Shown here in pieces: positions 1 through 8,546 of a DNA stretch of 23,381 bases (position 1 is the stretch's first letter; every line of letters begins with the position of its first letter). The stretch comes from UBA1672 sp023140905 (GTDB lineage Bacteria > Pseudomonadota > Alphaproteobacteria > Micavibrionales > Micavibrionaceae). The translations under genes and the position numbers were made by a program. Under the pieces are notes generated by a model. That model was not told where the DNA came from, made no database searches, and was given only the letters and a program-made list of their open reading frames with translations. The stretch lies in assembly GCA_030636745.1 (NCBI GenBank), contig DAOVWH010000010.1, positions 1 to 23,381 of the forward strand. Direction: 5' to 3'.

Positions 1-1
1 C

Positions 2-1225
2 AAGATTCAGCATACACTCCAAAAAATGAAAGCATTTAGTGATGCTGTGCGCGTAGAAAAACGCTTTACTCATATTGTTAATATTGGAATTGGCGGCTCG
101 GATCTAGGACCAGCCATGACATATGAGGCATTAAAATATTTTACCGATAAAGATATAAGTTTGTATTTTGTTTCTAATGTTGATGCTTCGCACCTTAATG
201 AGGTTTTACGGAGAATAGACGCAGAAAAAACGCTTTTCATTGTCACATCTAAAACATTTACAACACAAGAAACTATGACCAATGCCCATAGTGCACGGGA
301 ATGGCTCTACCGGGAAATTGGAAAAACGGATATTGGAGATCATTTTGTTGCTATCTCCCAAAACGCTACTCTTGCAAAAGAATTTGGCATTAAAGAAGAT
401 AATATTTTTCCAATCTGGCCCTGGGTAGGAGGACGATTTTCGCTATGGTCTGCTGTTGGTCTGCCTCTATGCATTGCTTTAGGCTTTGAACAATTCGAAG
501 AATTATTATGCGGTGCCAATGCTATGGATAAGCATTTCAAAACCGCTCCATTAAGAGAAAACCTACCTGTTATAATGGGGTTAATTGGAATGTGGAACCG
601 CAATTTTCTCAAACATGAAACATTGGCTGTTATTCCTTATAATCAGTATTTACACCGTTTCCCCGATTACTTGCAACAACTTGATATGGAATCAAACGGC
701 AAATCAGTAGACAGACAAGGACGCCGCGTCCCTTATGCTACAGGTCCCGTTATTTTCGGAGAATCCGGCACAAATGCGCAACATGCTTTCTTTCAGCTTC
801 TACATCAAGGCACAACGATTATACCTTGTGAATTTATTGCTTTTGTTAATAGTCAGGCCCCTATGGGAGATCACCAAACAAAACTTCTAGCTAATGCTTT
901 TGCCCAGAGCAAAGCTATGATGGACGGGAAAGATAGTGACAATCCCAATACAGTTTTTGAGGGAAATCGCCCTAGCACAACTATTTTACTAAAAAACTTA
1001 ACGCCTTATAGCTTGGGTATGCTGATTGCTTTGTATGAGCATAAGATTTTTGTGCAGGGTATTTTGTGGAATATTAACAGTTTCGATCAATGCGGCGTAG
1101 AGCTAGGGAAAATATTAGCGCAGCAAATTATCCCTTCTCTTTCAGAAAAAAATCATGACTGCCAGAATGACACAATGGACGCATCAACACAGAATCTTAT
1201 AGAGATTACAAAGAAAATGTCGTAA
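2..1225 (+). CDS. pgi: Glucose-6-phosphate isomerase, 5' end outside the window
   Basis: Interconverts glucose-6-phosphate and fructose-6-phosphate in the cytoplasm (glycolysis/gluconeogenesis). The frame is open to the left edge, so the Met codon at 26 is internal; about 408 residues are visible and the N-terminal part of the usual ~500-550 aa protein is missing. Family signatures are clear: NIGIGGSDLGP just after the edge, GGRFSLWSAVGLP, the catalytic-Glu region MESNGKSV, the catalytic-His region NAQHAFFQLLHQG, and the C-terminal signature SFDQCGVELGK containing the active-site lysine. The reading frame is unbroken and ends with TAA. The next gene lies about 240 bp downstream on the same strand, separated by a palindromic repeat, so the two are probably not tightly co-transcribed. 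Confidence 0.97.
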   Translation, partial: KIQHTLQKMKAFSDAVRVEKRFTHIVNIGIGGSDLGPAMTYEALKYFTDKDISLYFVSNVDASHLNEVLRRIDAEKTLFIVTSKTFTTQETMTNAHSAREWLYREIGKTDIGDHFVAISQNATLAKEFGIKEDNIFPIWPWVGGRFSLWSAVGLPLCIALGFEQFEELLCGANAMDKHFKTAPLRENLPVIMGLIGMWNRNFLKHETLAVIPYNQYLHRFPDYLQQLDMESNGKSVDRQGRRVPYATGPVIFGESGTNAQHAFFQLLHQGTTIIPCEFIAFVNSQAPMGDHQTKLLANAFAQSKAMMDGKDSDNPNTVFEGNRPSTTILLKNLTPYSLGMLIALYEHKIFVQGILWNINSFDQCGVELGKILAQQIIPSLSEKNHDCQNDTMDASTQNLIEITKKMS

Positions 1226-1258
1226 AATGAGGAATGGCAAATTAGCAAAACCTGTTGT

Positions 1259-1423
1259 TATAGTAATTTGACTTAAGAATAATACAGAATTACGCAAACG
1301 AATTTTTTTGAGAATCAAGTGTAATTTCTGAAACATAGCCGTAGCTACGGTGATGAAATTATGCGCAGATAATCAAGAAAATTACTCAAGTAAAATGTAT
1401 TATTCTTAGGTCGAATTACTATA
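1259..1423. repeat. 165-bp imperfect palindromic element (MITE-like or structured RNA)
   Basis: This fills most of the gap between pgi and the pentapeptide gene. The outer arms 1259-1285 and 1397-1423 are inverted copies, complementary at 25 of 27 positions; both mismatches (1273/1409 and 1269/1413) would be U-G wobbles in RNA. Inside, 1321-1328 (gtaatttc) faces 1355-1362 (gaaattat), and the centre is a perfect 12-bp palindrome ccgtagctacgg at 1339-1350. The outer ends read TATAG...CTATA, so a TA target duplication of the IS630/mariner type is possible. No transposase is encoded and no second copy lies in the window. It could be a miniature mobile element, a REP/RPE-like repeat, or a transcribed hairpin ending the pgi transcript. 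The symmetry is seen directly; the identity is inference. Confidence 0.8.
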
Positions 1424-1468
1424 CACTGCTTATCTATTTAACATTTCTGTAAAGATAGCGTGTTATTC

Positions 1469-2782
1469 ATGTTGGACGACCTACCAGGAATTCAAATAAC
1501 TGATATACCTCAGCCTGATTTCTTACCACCTCTTACGCAAGATGAATTAGATGAGGTTATAGAAAAGCACGCCATGTATTTGCGCGGCCAGCTTGGTGGT
1601 TTGCGTACAATTTTGAAATACAAGAATTTATCTGGATTAAATTTCAGAAGAGAAAATTTCTCACAAGCAGATTTTACCGGCTCTTCATTGATTGTTTCTG
1701 ACTTGTCTTCATGTGTTTTTCACAATGCTTGTTTTTTTGGATGTGATTTACGCAATAGCGATTTTTCCCATGCTGATTTAACGCGTGCAGATTTACGCGG
1801 TGCTAGTTTATCAGGCGCAAACCTTTCCGACGTTATTCTTAAACAAGCTGATATGCGTGAAGGAAAAATCATGCAAAAAAGTGAAAGCGGCGCATTAGTT
1901 ACACGTGTTAGGAAAGCTGGAAGTGGTGCAAAAACATTGCTGGTCGGAACACGCCTTACTAATGCTGATCTTTCTGGAGCACGCGCACGGAATGCAGATT
2001 TCTCAGAAGCTGATCTTTCCAGCGTTATTTCACATGATGCTGATATGACTAAAGCAACCTTCTCTGGAACTAATTTAAGCAATGCTGATTTTACCGGTTC
2101 GGACCTAACTCTGTCGAATATGCAAAATGCCGTCATTTCCGGTATAAACATGGATAATACCGAGCATTTCGGCATTGATCATACAAATACCTTAAGTGAT
2201 GATAATGCCGGGCATTATATGGAAGACCCTGAACAAGCTTTAATTGAACAACTTGAAGCACATCAGAAATGGATAAAAACTGTTGGCAAGCAGGGTTCTC
2301 GGATGGATCTCTCCGGTTATGATCTACGTAAAGTTCCTGATTTACGGTTATACCCGCTGACAGCCCTTTGCTCAAAAAACTCGTTTTTTGTCGGAATGGA
2401 TCTTAATCATGCTTCTTTACAAAGTGCACAACTCGATGAATCGGATTTTCGTGATTGCCACATGGACAATATTGACTTGCGCGGCTCATCTCTAAAAAAT
2501 ATAAAAATGACGCGAGCCCATATGCGCCATGCACGATTAAATCCCCTATTATTCGAAGGCACATTAAAAAACCGCCTGCAACGTGTTGACTTAAGCGACT
2601 CTGATTTACGTTATTGTGATTTCCAATATAGTGATTTCCGCGATTGCCTTTTTATGGGGGCTGATTTAACAGGAACGAATTTGACAGGAGCTGATCTGCG
2701 ACGGGCAGATTTTACAGGTGCTATCCTGGAAAACACTGTGTTTGATGAAACGCAAACTCTTGGCACTATTTTCAAAGAATAG
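1469..2782 (+). CDS. Large pentapeptide-repeat protein
   Basis: About 437 residues with long runs of the A(D/N)Lxx pentapeptide pattern that folds into a right-handed quadrilateral beta-helix. Block 1 (about residues 50-125) includes ADLTRADLRGASLSGANLSD; block 2 (about 165-232) includes ADLSGARARNADFSEADLSS; block 3 (about 280-430) ends with ADLTGTNLTGADLRRADFTG. Blocks 1 and 3 are each preceded by a short helical header of similar pattern (EKHAMYLRGQLGG and EAHQKWIKTVGKQG), suggesting an internal duplication. There is no signal peptide or membrane segment, so it is probably cytoplasmic. Function cannot be assigned: the family includes gyrase-protecting proteins and many unknowns. The start is uncertain, because the frame also has a GTG at 1460, nearer a weak AAAGA. 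It is the + strand gene directly upstream of mutL, with a 59-bp gap. Confidence 0.9.
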   Translation: MLDDLPGIQITDIPQPDFLPPLTQDELDEVIEKHAMYLRGQLGGLRTILKYKNLSGLNFRRENFSQADFTGSSLIVSDLSSCVFHNACFFGCDLRNSDFSHADLTRADLRGASLSGANLSDVILKQADMREGKIMQKSESGALVTRVRKAGSGAKTLLVGTRLTNADLSGARARNADFSEADLSSVISHDADMTKATFSGTNLSNADFTGSDLTLSNMQNAVISGINMDNTEHFGIDHTNTLSDDNAGHYMEDPEQALIEQLEAHQKWIKTVGKQGSRMDLSGYDLRKVPDLRLYPLTALCSKNSFFVGMDLNHASLQSAQLDESDFRDCHMDNIDLRGSSLKNIKMTRAHMRHARLNPLLFEGTLKNRLQRVDLSDSDLRYCDFQYSDFRDCLFMGADLTGTNLTGADLRRADFTGAILENTVFDETQTLGTIFKE

Positions 2783-2841
2783 TTTGAGAAATTTTTAAAA
2801 TCCAGTATTTATGAATACGGATAAATGAGTATAGTTTTCTT

Positions 2842-4686
2842 ATGCATATTCGATATTTACCAGAAACACTAATTAACCAGATCGCAGCCGGTGAGGTTGT
2901 CGAGCGTCCGGCTGCTGCTATAAAAGAATTAGTAGAGAATGCCATTGATGCTAAAGCCAGTGCAATTGATGTTGATATTATAGAAGGCGGTAAGTCAAAG
3001 ATCATTATTAATGATAATGGCTGTGGGATGTCTGATGAAGACCTCAAAGCTGCGCTGGATCGTCATGCTACTTCCAAGCTGCCAACAGATGATTTACTCC
3101 ATATTGAACATTTAGGTTTTCGTGGCGAAGCTTTAGCTTCCATTGCTGCTGTGGCCAAAGTCAACATAAAGACTCATGACAGTCAAAGTGAAGAAAGTTG
3201 GGAGATTAATTGTGAAGGCGGAAATAAATCTCAATTACGTCCTTGTGCTCACCCTAAAGGCACACGCATTGAAGTAGCTGATTTATTTTACGCCACACCG
3301 GCACGCCTTAAATTTCTTAAAAGTGAACGCTCCGAATATACTGCCGTAAAAGATGTCATTAACCGTTTAGCTATGGCTTATCCCAATATTGCTTTTACCT
3401 TGACCCATAATGGTTCACGCAAATTAAATTTAAGTGCTGTACTGGATTTACAAACTCGATTGAGTTCATTATTAGGACGGGATTTTGGCGAAAACTCCAT
3501 GAAGCTGGAAGCTGAACGTGAGGGAATTAAGCTCACAGGTTATGCCGGATTACCTACATATCACAGAGGTACAGCACAATATCAGTTCCTTTTTGTTAAT
3601 GGCAGAGCTGTTAAAGACCGTTTACTTCATGGCTGTGTGCGCGCAGCTTATGCCGATGTTTTGCATCGTGACCGCCATCCGGTTGTTGCTCTGTTCCTAG
3701 AGTTATCTCCTGAAGATGTCGATGTTAACGTTCATCCTGCCAAAGCAGAGGTGCGTTTTCGTGACCCTCAGCTCGTGCGTGGTTTGATTATTGGAGCGTT
3801 GAAACATGCTATTATGGAAGGCGGGTATAAAACCGCCGGTACGATTGGCGAACAAACATTTGATGCATTGCATCGTAATGATGGTTCTTCCAGCATATCC
3901 GGCCCGGCTCTTCCTCTTCACCGTGGAAAAACAAGTCCTGTGCCTTACAGATATGCGCAAAATTATGCGCCTAACCATATACAGAAAGCTAATCAAGCTT
4001 TATATGAACCTCAACAAGTCTCTTATGATTTGGAACCTACAGCTAAAATTGAGAATATAGATGAAGCTGAGTTTGATTCAGAATATGTAAAAGAAGCACA
4101 AAACTATCCGCTTGGAGCTGCGCGTGCGCAAATTCATGAAAATTATATTATCGCACAAACACAAGACGGCATTGTCATTGTCGATCAACATGCTGCACAT
4201 GAACGACTGGTTTATGAACGCTTTAAAGCACAGATGGAAGAAAATGGTATAGAAAAGCAAGGGCTGCTTACGCCTGATATTATCGAGATGGAAGAAAGCG
4301 ATGCCGCTCAATTATTAGAACATGCCCAAGCTTTTGCCAAATCAGGGCTGGATATAGAACCTTTTGGTGTTGGTGCTGTGGCTGTGCAAAGCGTTCCCGG
4401 CTTGCTTGCCGGACGGGTTAATACAAAAGAGCTGCTTTATAACTTGCTGGATGATCTTAAAGAATACGATAAAACCACGCTTTTAGAAGAAAAGATCAAC
4501 TATATTCTGGCAACAATGGCTTGCCATGGCTCTGTAAGATCAGGGCGGTGTTTAAATGCGGAAGAAATGAATGCTTTGCTGCGTCAGATGGAAGCTACGC
4601 CTTTATCCGGACAATGCAATCATGGACGACCTACTTATATCCAGCTTTCATTAAAAGAAATTGAACGCCTCTTTTCCCGACGCTAG
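2842..4686 (+). CDS. mutL: DNA mismatch repair protein MutL (endonuclease type)
   Basis: Couples MutS mismatch recognition to strand nicking and excision. The N-terminal GHKL ATPase is complete: AAGEVVERP then ELVENAIDA (Glu29 and Asn33 match the E. coli catalytic and Mg positions), DNGCGM (58-63), RHATSKL (74-80) and GFRGEAL (92-98). The C-terminal domain has DQHAAHERLVYE at 448-459, matching the endonuclease motif DQHA(X)2E(X)4E, plus the zinc-site partners ACHGSVRSG (560-568) and CNHGRP (592-597). This is therefore the nicking type of MutL, as in most bacteria lacking MutH. The 614-aa length is normal. The start ATG is followed immediately by the conserved N-terminus. The TAG stop lies 42 bp before the next gene. 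Confidence 0.97.
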   Translation: MHIRYLPETLINQIAAGEVVERPAAAIKELVENAIDAKASAIDVDIIEGGKSKIIINDNGCGMSDEDLKAALDRHATSKLPTDDLLHIEHLGFRGEALASIAAVAKVNIKTHDSQSEESWEINCEGGNKSQLRPCAHPKGTRIEVADLFYATPARLKFLKSERSEYTAVKDVINRLAMAYPNIAFTLTHNGSRKLNLSAVLDLQTRLSSLLGRDFGENSMKLEAEREGIKLTGYAGLPTYHRGTAQYQFLFVNGRAVKDRLLHGCVRAAYADVLHRDRHPVVALFLELSPEDVDVNVHPAKAEVRFRDPQLVRGLIIGALKHAIMEGGYKTAGTIGEQTFDALHRNDGSSSISGPALPLHRGKTSPVPYRYAQNYAPNHIQKANQALYEPQQVSYDLEPTAKIENIDEAEFDSEYVKEAQNYPLGAARAQIHENYIIAQTQDGIVIVDQHAAHERLVYERFKAQMEENGIEKQGLLTPDIIEMEESDAAQLLEHAQAFAKSGLDIEPFGVGAVAVQSVPGLLAGRVNTKELLYNLLDDLKEYDKTTLLEEKINYILATMACHGSVRSGRCLNAEEMNALLRQMEATPLSGQCNHGRPTYIQLSLKEIERLFSRR

Positions 4687-4728
4687 AGCTGGGGTAAGAT
4701 ATGTTAGAAAATTTTGTGAATAAAGATA

Positions 4729-5325
4729 ATGAACAATAAAAACACAACCAAAAACTTTCCTGCAATAAAACAAAAAGCAGATGAAGAATGTAAAGCTCTT
4801 CCCTCTTATCTGGGGCGTTTTCTTCTTTCTGTCTTTTATATTGTTTTTTGCGTTTCACTCTTATATGCGCTCGTACCTGTCGGACCGATTAGCGTCTTTG
4901 CCTTGATGCTCAGTATTTTTGTTTTAGGTTTGCTTTATACGTATCGTGTGCGAGGGAAAAAGATAAAGAACCATCTGGTTATATACCATACAACCTATAT
5001 GATCCGAACATTCTGGCGTGCTAATCTGTTTTTGGTCATTACCGGTTTTGCCGGATTATTATATATGCTGGTCACTATTGATTATCAGCCAATAGACACA
5101 TGTATGGAAGCTGTAAGCAGCGCACTAAAAAAAGGACACATGCGGGTTTTGTCAAAAATATTCGAGATTTGCGGCGAGTTAATTTTCGAGCAAAACAAAA
5201 TCCATATTCATATTGTCGGTGTTATTACATTTGTTCCTGTCTTTTTATATGTCTTAATACGCTGCATAACAGGTTGTGTTTTAGCAGTTTTCGGGATCAA
5301 CTCTAAAAACAAAAGAAATGGGTGA
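4729..5325 (+). CDS. Small polytopic membrane protein (DUF4870-like pattern)
   Basis: A 198-aa protein with about four membrane segments (near 27-48, 54-71, 95-117 and 160-187) and a short charged N-terminus. The central stretch around NHLVIYHTTYMIRTFWRANL recalls the HxxxxIRTFW pattern of small DUF4870-like membrane proteins; this is pattern memory, not a search result. No catalytic motif is visible and the function is unknown. The ribosome-binding site is weak (taaagata before ATG). Its 3' end overlaps the next gene by 8 bp if that gene starts at 5318, so the two are likely co-translated and may work together in the inner membrane. Confidence 0.8.
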   Translation: MNNKNTTKNFPAIKQKADEECKALPSYLGRFLLSVFYIVFCVSLLYALVPVGPISVFALMLSIFVLGLLYTYRVRGKKIKNHLVIYHTTYMIRTFWRANLFLVITGFAGLLYMLVTIDYQPIDTCMEAVSSALKKGHMRVLSKIFEICGELIFEQNKIHIHIVGVITFVPVFLYVLIRCITGCVLAVFGINSKNKRNG

Positions 5326-7795
5326 AATGCATATAAATGCGTATATGAAAAATAAAGCTTTTCGCTTTTATGCCGGAGTCTTTCTTATTTCCTCTATCGT
5401 TATGGCTTTGCAAATTTTGCAATCACGCCTGTTTTCTGTGACATCATGGTATCATTTATCTTTTCTGGTAATCAGCATGGCTATGTTTGGTTTAACGCTT
5501 GGAGCGTTGAAAGTTCATCGTGGTGATGAAAAAAGCCAGCGCCGGAATTATGGCCTTATAGCCCGAAAATATACGATAGGCTTTGGCTTTTATATAATTG
5601 CAGCTTTGCTTACACAGCTTTATATCCCTATTTTTTCAAACGGAAATGAACAAAATTTTGCAACATTACCTCTTAATGCCATTATTTGCGGATTAGCTTA
5701 TTATCACGCCGGAGTTGCTATCACTATTTGTTTAACGCGAGCACCTTTTTCTATTGGCAAAGTCTACGGAGCTGATCTGACTGGAGCCGGAATTGGTTGT
5801 CTGGGAGCTTTGCTTTTGATGGAGATGATAGACACGCCCTCTGCTTTGTTGTTGTTATCAGGGCTTACTTTTCTGGGCGCTCTAGTCTTTCCGGTTCAAA
5901 ACGATGCACCAAAAACCATTGCCTTTGGTTACAAAACTCTTCATATCAAAAACACCGCCCTGATTTTTGCTGTCATTGGAACAGGGCTAGGGCTTATTAA
6001 TGCTGTTCTTCCTCACCCAATTCTATCGCCGCGTTATATGAAAGATAAAGTCGTCACGGCTAAGCAGATTGATTATGAGGACTGGAACTCTATTTCCCGC
6101 GTTACGGTAATGAAAGAAGAAACCAAGCGCCCTTTTTCATGGGGTCCATCTCCTCTCTTTCCTGAAGAACCAAAGCTTCCGTTTAAGATGTTGCTAATTG
6201 ATGGCTGTGCGGGAACACCGATCATGAAATTTGATGGTGATCTTTCCAAACACCGCTATCTTGAATATGATGTTACGAATATTGCTTACACGCTCCCTGA
6301 CTTGCATAAAGGCGCTATTATCGGTGTCGGCGGAGGGCGCGATTTACTCTCGGCGAAATATTTTGGTGTAAATGAAGTCACAGCACTGGATGTTAATCCT
6401 GTGCAAATTCGTTTACTGCGTGATGACCCGGAGTACCGGGATTATGCAAATTTATATAATCTATCTGGTGTAACCATACTTAATGAAGAAGCCCGAAGCT
6501 GGTTCAGAAAAAATCACGAGACTTTCGATATTGTGCAAATGAGCCTGATTGACACATGGGCTGCTACGGGAGCAGGTGCTTTTGCTTTGTCAGAAAACGG
6601 GCTATACACGCAAGAAGCCTGGAATATCTTTATGAAAGATTTAAGCCCGCAGGGTGTCTTTACTGTCAGCCGCTGGTCAGCTCATGCTCAAGATGATACG
6701 GGCCGCGCTTTGAGCATGGCTATGGCGAGTTTATTTAATATGGGTATCGAGAACCCGGCTGAACATATAGCTGTGTTTAACTCTGATCTGATTGCAACAT
6801 TGGTCATCTGCAAATCTCCTTTTACGCCGAAACAACTTGCTGCATTAGAACGCACAGCCAATGAAAAACAATTCAATATTATCCTTATGCCTGACAAAAT
6901 CCCACCGGAAGGATTGCTGGCAGATTTAATCAAGGCCAAATCCATTAAAGAAATTAATGATATCTCTGATAAACAGTTTTTTGATATTTCTCCGTCCACA
7001 GATATGCGTCCGTTTTTCTTCAATCAGGCACGTATAACCGACCCGCTCAAGATATATAAGCTTATCAAAATGCAAGATGAGGTTGTTTATTATGTTGGAT
7101 TGGGACAAGCAAAAGCCACGTTTAATTTATATATGATTATCCTGTTTTCCGCCTTTATGGTTGCTTTTGTGATTATTCGCCCTTTGCTCAAAACCATTGA
7201 GAATAAAACTGAGCCTTTTATTATCGCAGGGACACTTTATTTTATATTAATCGGACTTGGTTTTATGTTTATGGAAGTATCTCTTCTCCAGGCTCTTGGT
7301 GTGTTTCTAGGCCATCCTATATATGGCCTTAGTGTAGTTTTGTTTAGCTTGATTATTTCCGCAGGGATAGGGAGCTTTTTATCTGAGAAGATTCCCCTAA
7401 CCACATTGCCCCGCCAAATTTTATGGTGTTTAAGCGTTTTTAGTTATGGTGTGGCTATGTCATTAATCTTGCCCCGCTTATTCCATGATTATGCAGAAAT
7501 AGATATCCTATCGCGAATATTTGTAAGCATCGCCGTTATGGCTCCTGCTGGTTTGTTAATGGGATTTGGCTTCCCGACAGGTCTACGTATCGCTGAATTA
7601 TTTGACGCTCGATCTACAGCATGGTTTTGGGGAATTAATGGCGCTGCCGGTGTTCTGGGCAGTTCTCTTGCTATTGCATTTAACATTGCTTACGGCATAG
7701 ATAAAACACTGATAATCGCAGGAAGTTGCTATGCGCTCCTTAGCGTAGCATTTATCCTTTTTAGCCTTATCGAAAATAAGCAAAAACTAAATTAG
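5318..7795 (+). CDS. Membrane protein with embedded spermidine-synthase-like methyltransferase-fold domain
   Basis: An 825-aa three-part protein: about six or seven N-terminal membrane segments (residues ~15-235), a soluble Rossmann-like domain (~250-590), and about six or seven C-terminal membrane segments (~605-815). The soluble part shows the nucleotide-binding signature IIGVGGGRDLLSAKYFGV (about 335-352), then ALDVNP and a downstream LIDTW...LYTQEAW, as in SpeE-family proteins. The canonical aminopropyltransferase segment DxxDPxGP is not conserved: LIDTWAATGAGAFALSENG stands in its place, so true spermidine synthase activity is doubtful. Membrane-fused SpeE-like proteins of this kind are known in many proteobacteria with no firmly assigned reaction. 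Starts at 5327 or 5345 are also possible; 5318 overlaps the upstream stop, and the GGGTG before 5327 would suit that ATG. Confidence 0.85.
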   Translation: MGEMHINAYMKNKAFRFYAGVFLISSIVMALQILQSRLFSVTSWYHLSFLVISMAMFGLTLGALKVHRGDEKSQRRNYGLIARKYTIGFGFYIIAALLTQLYIPIFSNGNEQNFATLPLNAIICGLAYYHAGVAITICLTRAPFSIGKVYGADLTGAGIGCLGALLLMEMIDTPSALLLLSGLTFLGALVFPVQNDAPKTIAFGYKTLHIKNTALIFAVIGTGLGLINAVLPHPILSPRYMKDKVVTAKQIDYEDWNSISRVTVMKEETKRPFSWGPSPLFPEEPKLPFKMLLIDGCAGTPIMKFDGDLSKHRYLEYDVTNIAYTLPDLHKGAIIGVGGGRDLLSAKYFGVNEVTALDVNPVQIRLLRDDPEYRDYANLYNLSGVTILNEEARSWFRKNHETFDIVQMSLIDTWAATGAGAFALSENGLYTQEAWNIFMKDLSPQGVFTVSRWSAHAQDDTGRALSMAMASLFNMGIENPAEHIAVFNSDLIATLVICKSPFTPKQLAALERTANEKQFNIILMPDKIPPEGLLADLIKAKSIKEINDISDKQFFDISPSTDMRPFFFNQARITDPLKIYKLIKMQDEVVYYVGLGQAKATFNLYMIILFSAFMVAFVIIRPLLKTIENKTEPFIIAGTLYFILIGLGFMFMEVSLLQALGVFLGHPIYGLSVVLFSLIISAGIGSFLSEKIPLTTLPRQILWCLSVFSYGVAMSLILPRLFHDYAEIDILSRIFVSIAVMAPAGLLMGFGFPTGLRIAELFDARSTAWFWGINGAAGVLGSSLAIAFNIAYGIDKTLIIAGSCYALLSVAFILFSLIENKQKLN

Positions 7796-7802
7796 TTTTT
7801 TT
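7782..7802 (+). terminator. Weak hairpin plus T-run at the end of the spermidine-synthase-like gene
   Basis: The sequence aaaaact-aaatt-agttttttt forms a 7-bp A/T-dominated stem (7782-7788 with 7794-7800) followed by T residues, and it includes the TAG stop at 7793-7795. It sits between convergent genes. The stem contains only one G-C pair, so termination strength is uncertain. Confidence 0.4.
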
Positions 7803-7835
7803 ATGAACCCCCTTAAAAACAGGCCTTTTCCAACA

Positions 7836-8543
7836 TTACGTTAAATGTCTACGATACGTTTCGCATGTTTCTAAATCACGCAAACAAGATTGCTGTTTAT
7901 GCTCGCTTAATGGATCTCGACCATATTCATCGACCATATAAATTCCATCTTTATAGTGTTCTTCAACAAAACATGCTTTGAAGATTTCATCAGCCCTTGC
8001 CTGCCCTTCTATAAGAGCTAAACCCAAGACCAGAGAGCCGGATAGTGGTACAACAACTTGTAACAGGGTAAAGATATCATCGCTCATAGCATCAATATGC
8101 CCGGTCACAGCTTCTTTCAATTCTTTCTTTTGTTCCAGTACATTAAGCCCTGTTGTTACAAACAGATCATAACCAAAGCGCTCTTTTATCCATTCACGCC
8201 ATTTCCCCCAATGCTGTTCTTGCAACTCATACAGTTCTTGAGGCATATCTGTCGGATAACAAATCAAATCCGTATCTATATATTTTAGAACTGTGACGCT
8301 CATAGCTTCACGTTTCTTGGACACTTGATCGATGCGCGTGTTTAATATCTGGGTAAAAGGCATAGTATCAGGATTAATTTCTTCGCCCTGCCCTGCCCAT
8401 TCGCGCACAATTTCGTTAGCAATCTCTTCATTCTGTGCATAAAGCAATGCTCCAGACTTCGTTTTCACGGCCCGGCCATCAAGCAATATCGCACAGCCTT
8501 CCGGGTTTTCCTCATGGGAAACCAGCTTATAAAAACGCTTCAT
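7836..8543 (-). CDS. ATP12-family F1-ATPase assembly chaperone
   Basis: A 235-aa protein recognisable as the alphaproteobacterial/mitochondrial ATP12 family, which binds the F1 alpha subunit during ATP synthase assembly. Recognisable parts are the N-terminal RFYKLVS with LLDGRAVKTKSG (about residues 21-32), VREWAGQGEEINPDTMPFTQ (about 47-66), LKYIDTDLICYP (about 86-97), the segment around LNVLEQKK, and the C-terminal helix region LVLGLALIEGQARADEIFKA. Length is typical and there is no signal peptide or membrane segment. It starts 3 bp after the stop of the AsmA-like gene, whose 3' end carries the AAGGA that could serve as its ribosome-binding site (spacing about 12 nt). It is the last gene of a - strand run crcB-rluC-asmA-like-ATP12. 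Confidence 0.92.
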   Translation of the reverse strand: MKRFYKLVSHEENPEGCAILLDGRAVKTKSGALLYAQNEEIANEIVREWAGQGEEINPDTMPFTQILNTRIDQVSKKREAMSVTVLKYIDTDLICYPTDMPQELYELQEQHWGKWREWIKERFGYDLFVTTGLNVLEQKKELKEAVTGHIDAMSDDIFTLLQVVVPLSGSLVLGLALIEGQARADEIFKACFVEEHYKDGIYMVDEYGRDPLSEHKQQSCLRDLETCETYRRHLT

Positions 8544-8546
8544 AGA

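Noticed and set aside
1720..2175. A 151-codon frame antisense to the pentapeptide gene
   Set aside because: The repetitive SALxK/RSA translation simply mirrors the pentapeptide repeats on the other strand.
4701..4739. A 12-codon leader peptide overlapping the start of the 198-aa membrane protein gene
   Set aside because: It has an ATG with a weak GGGG upstream and a stop inside the next gene, but no attenuator-like structure or amino-acid run; too short to separate from chance.
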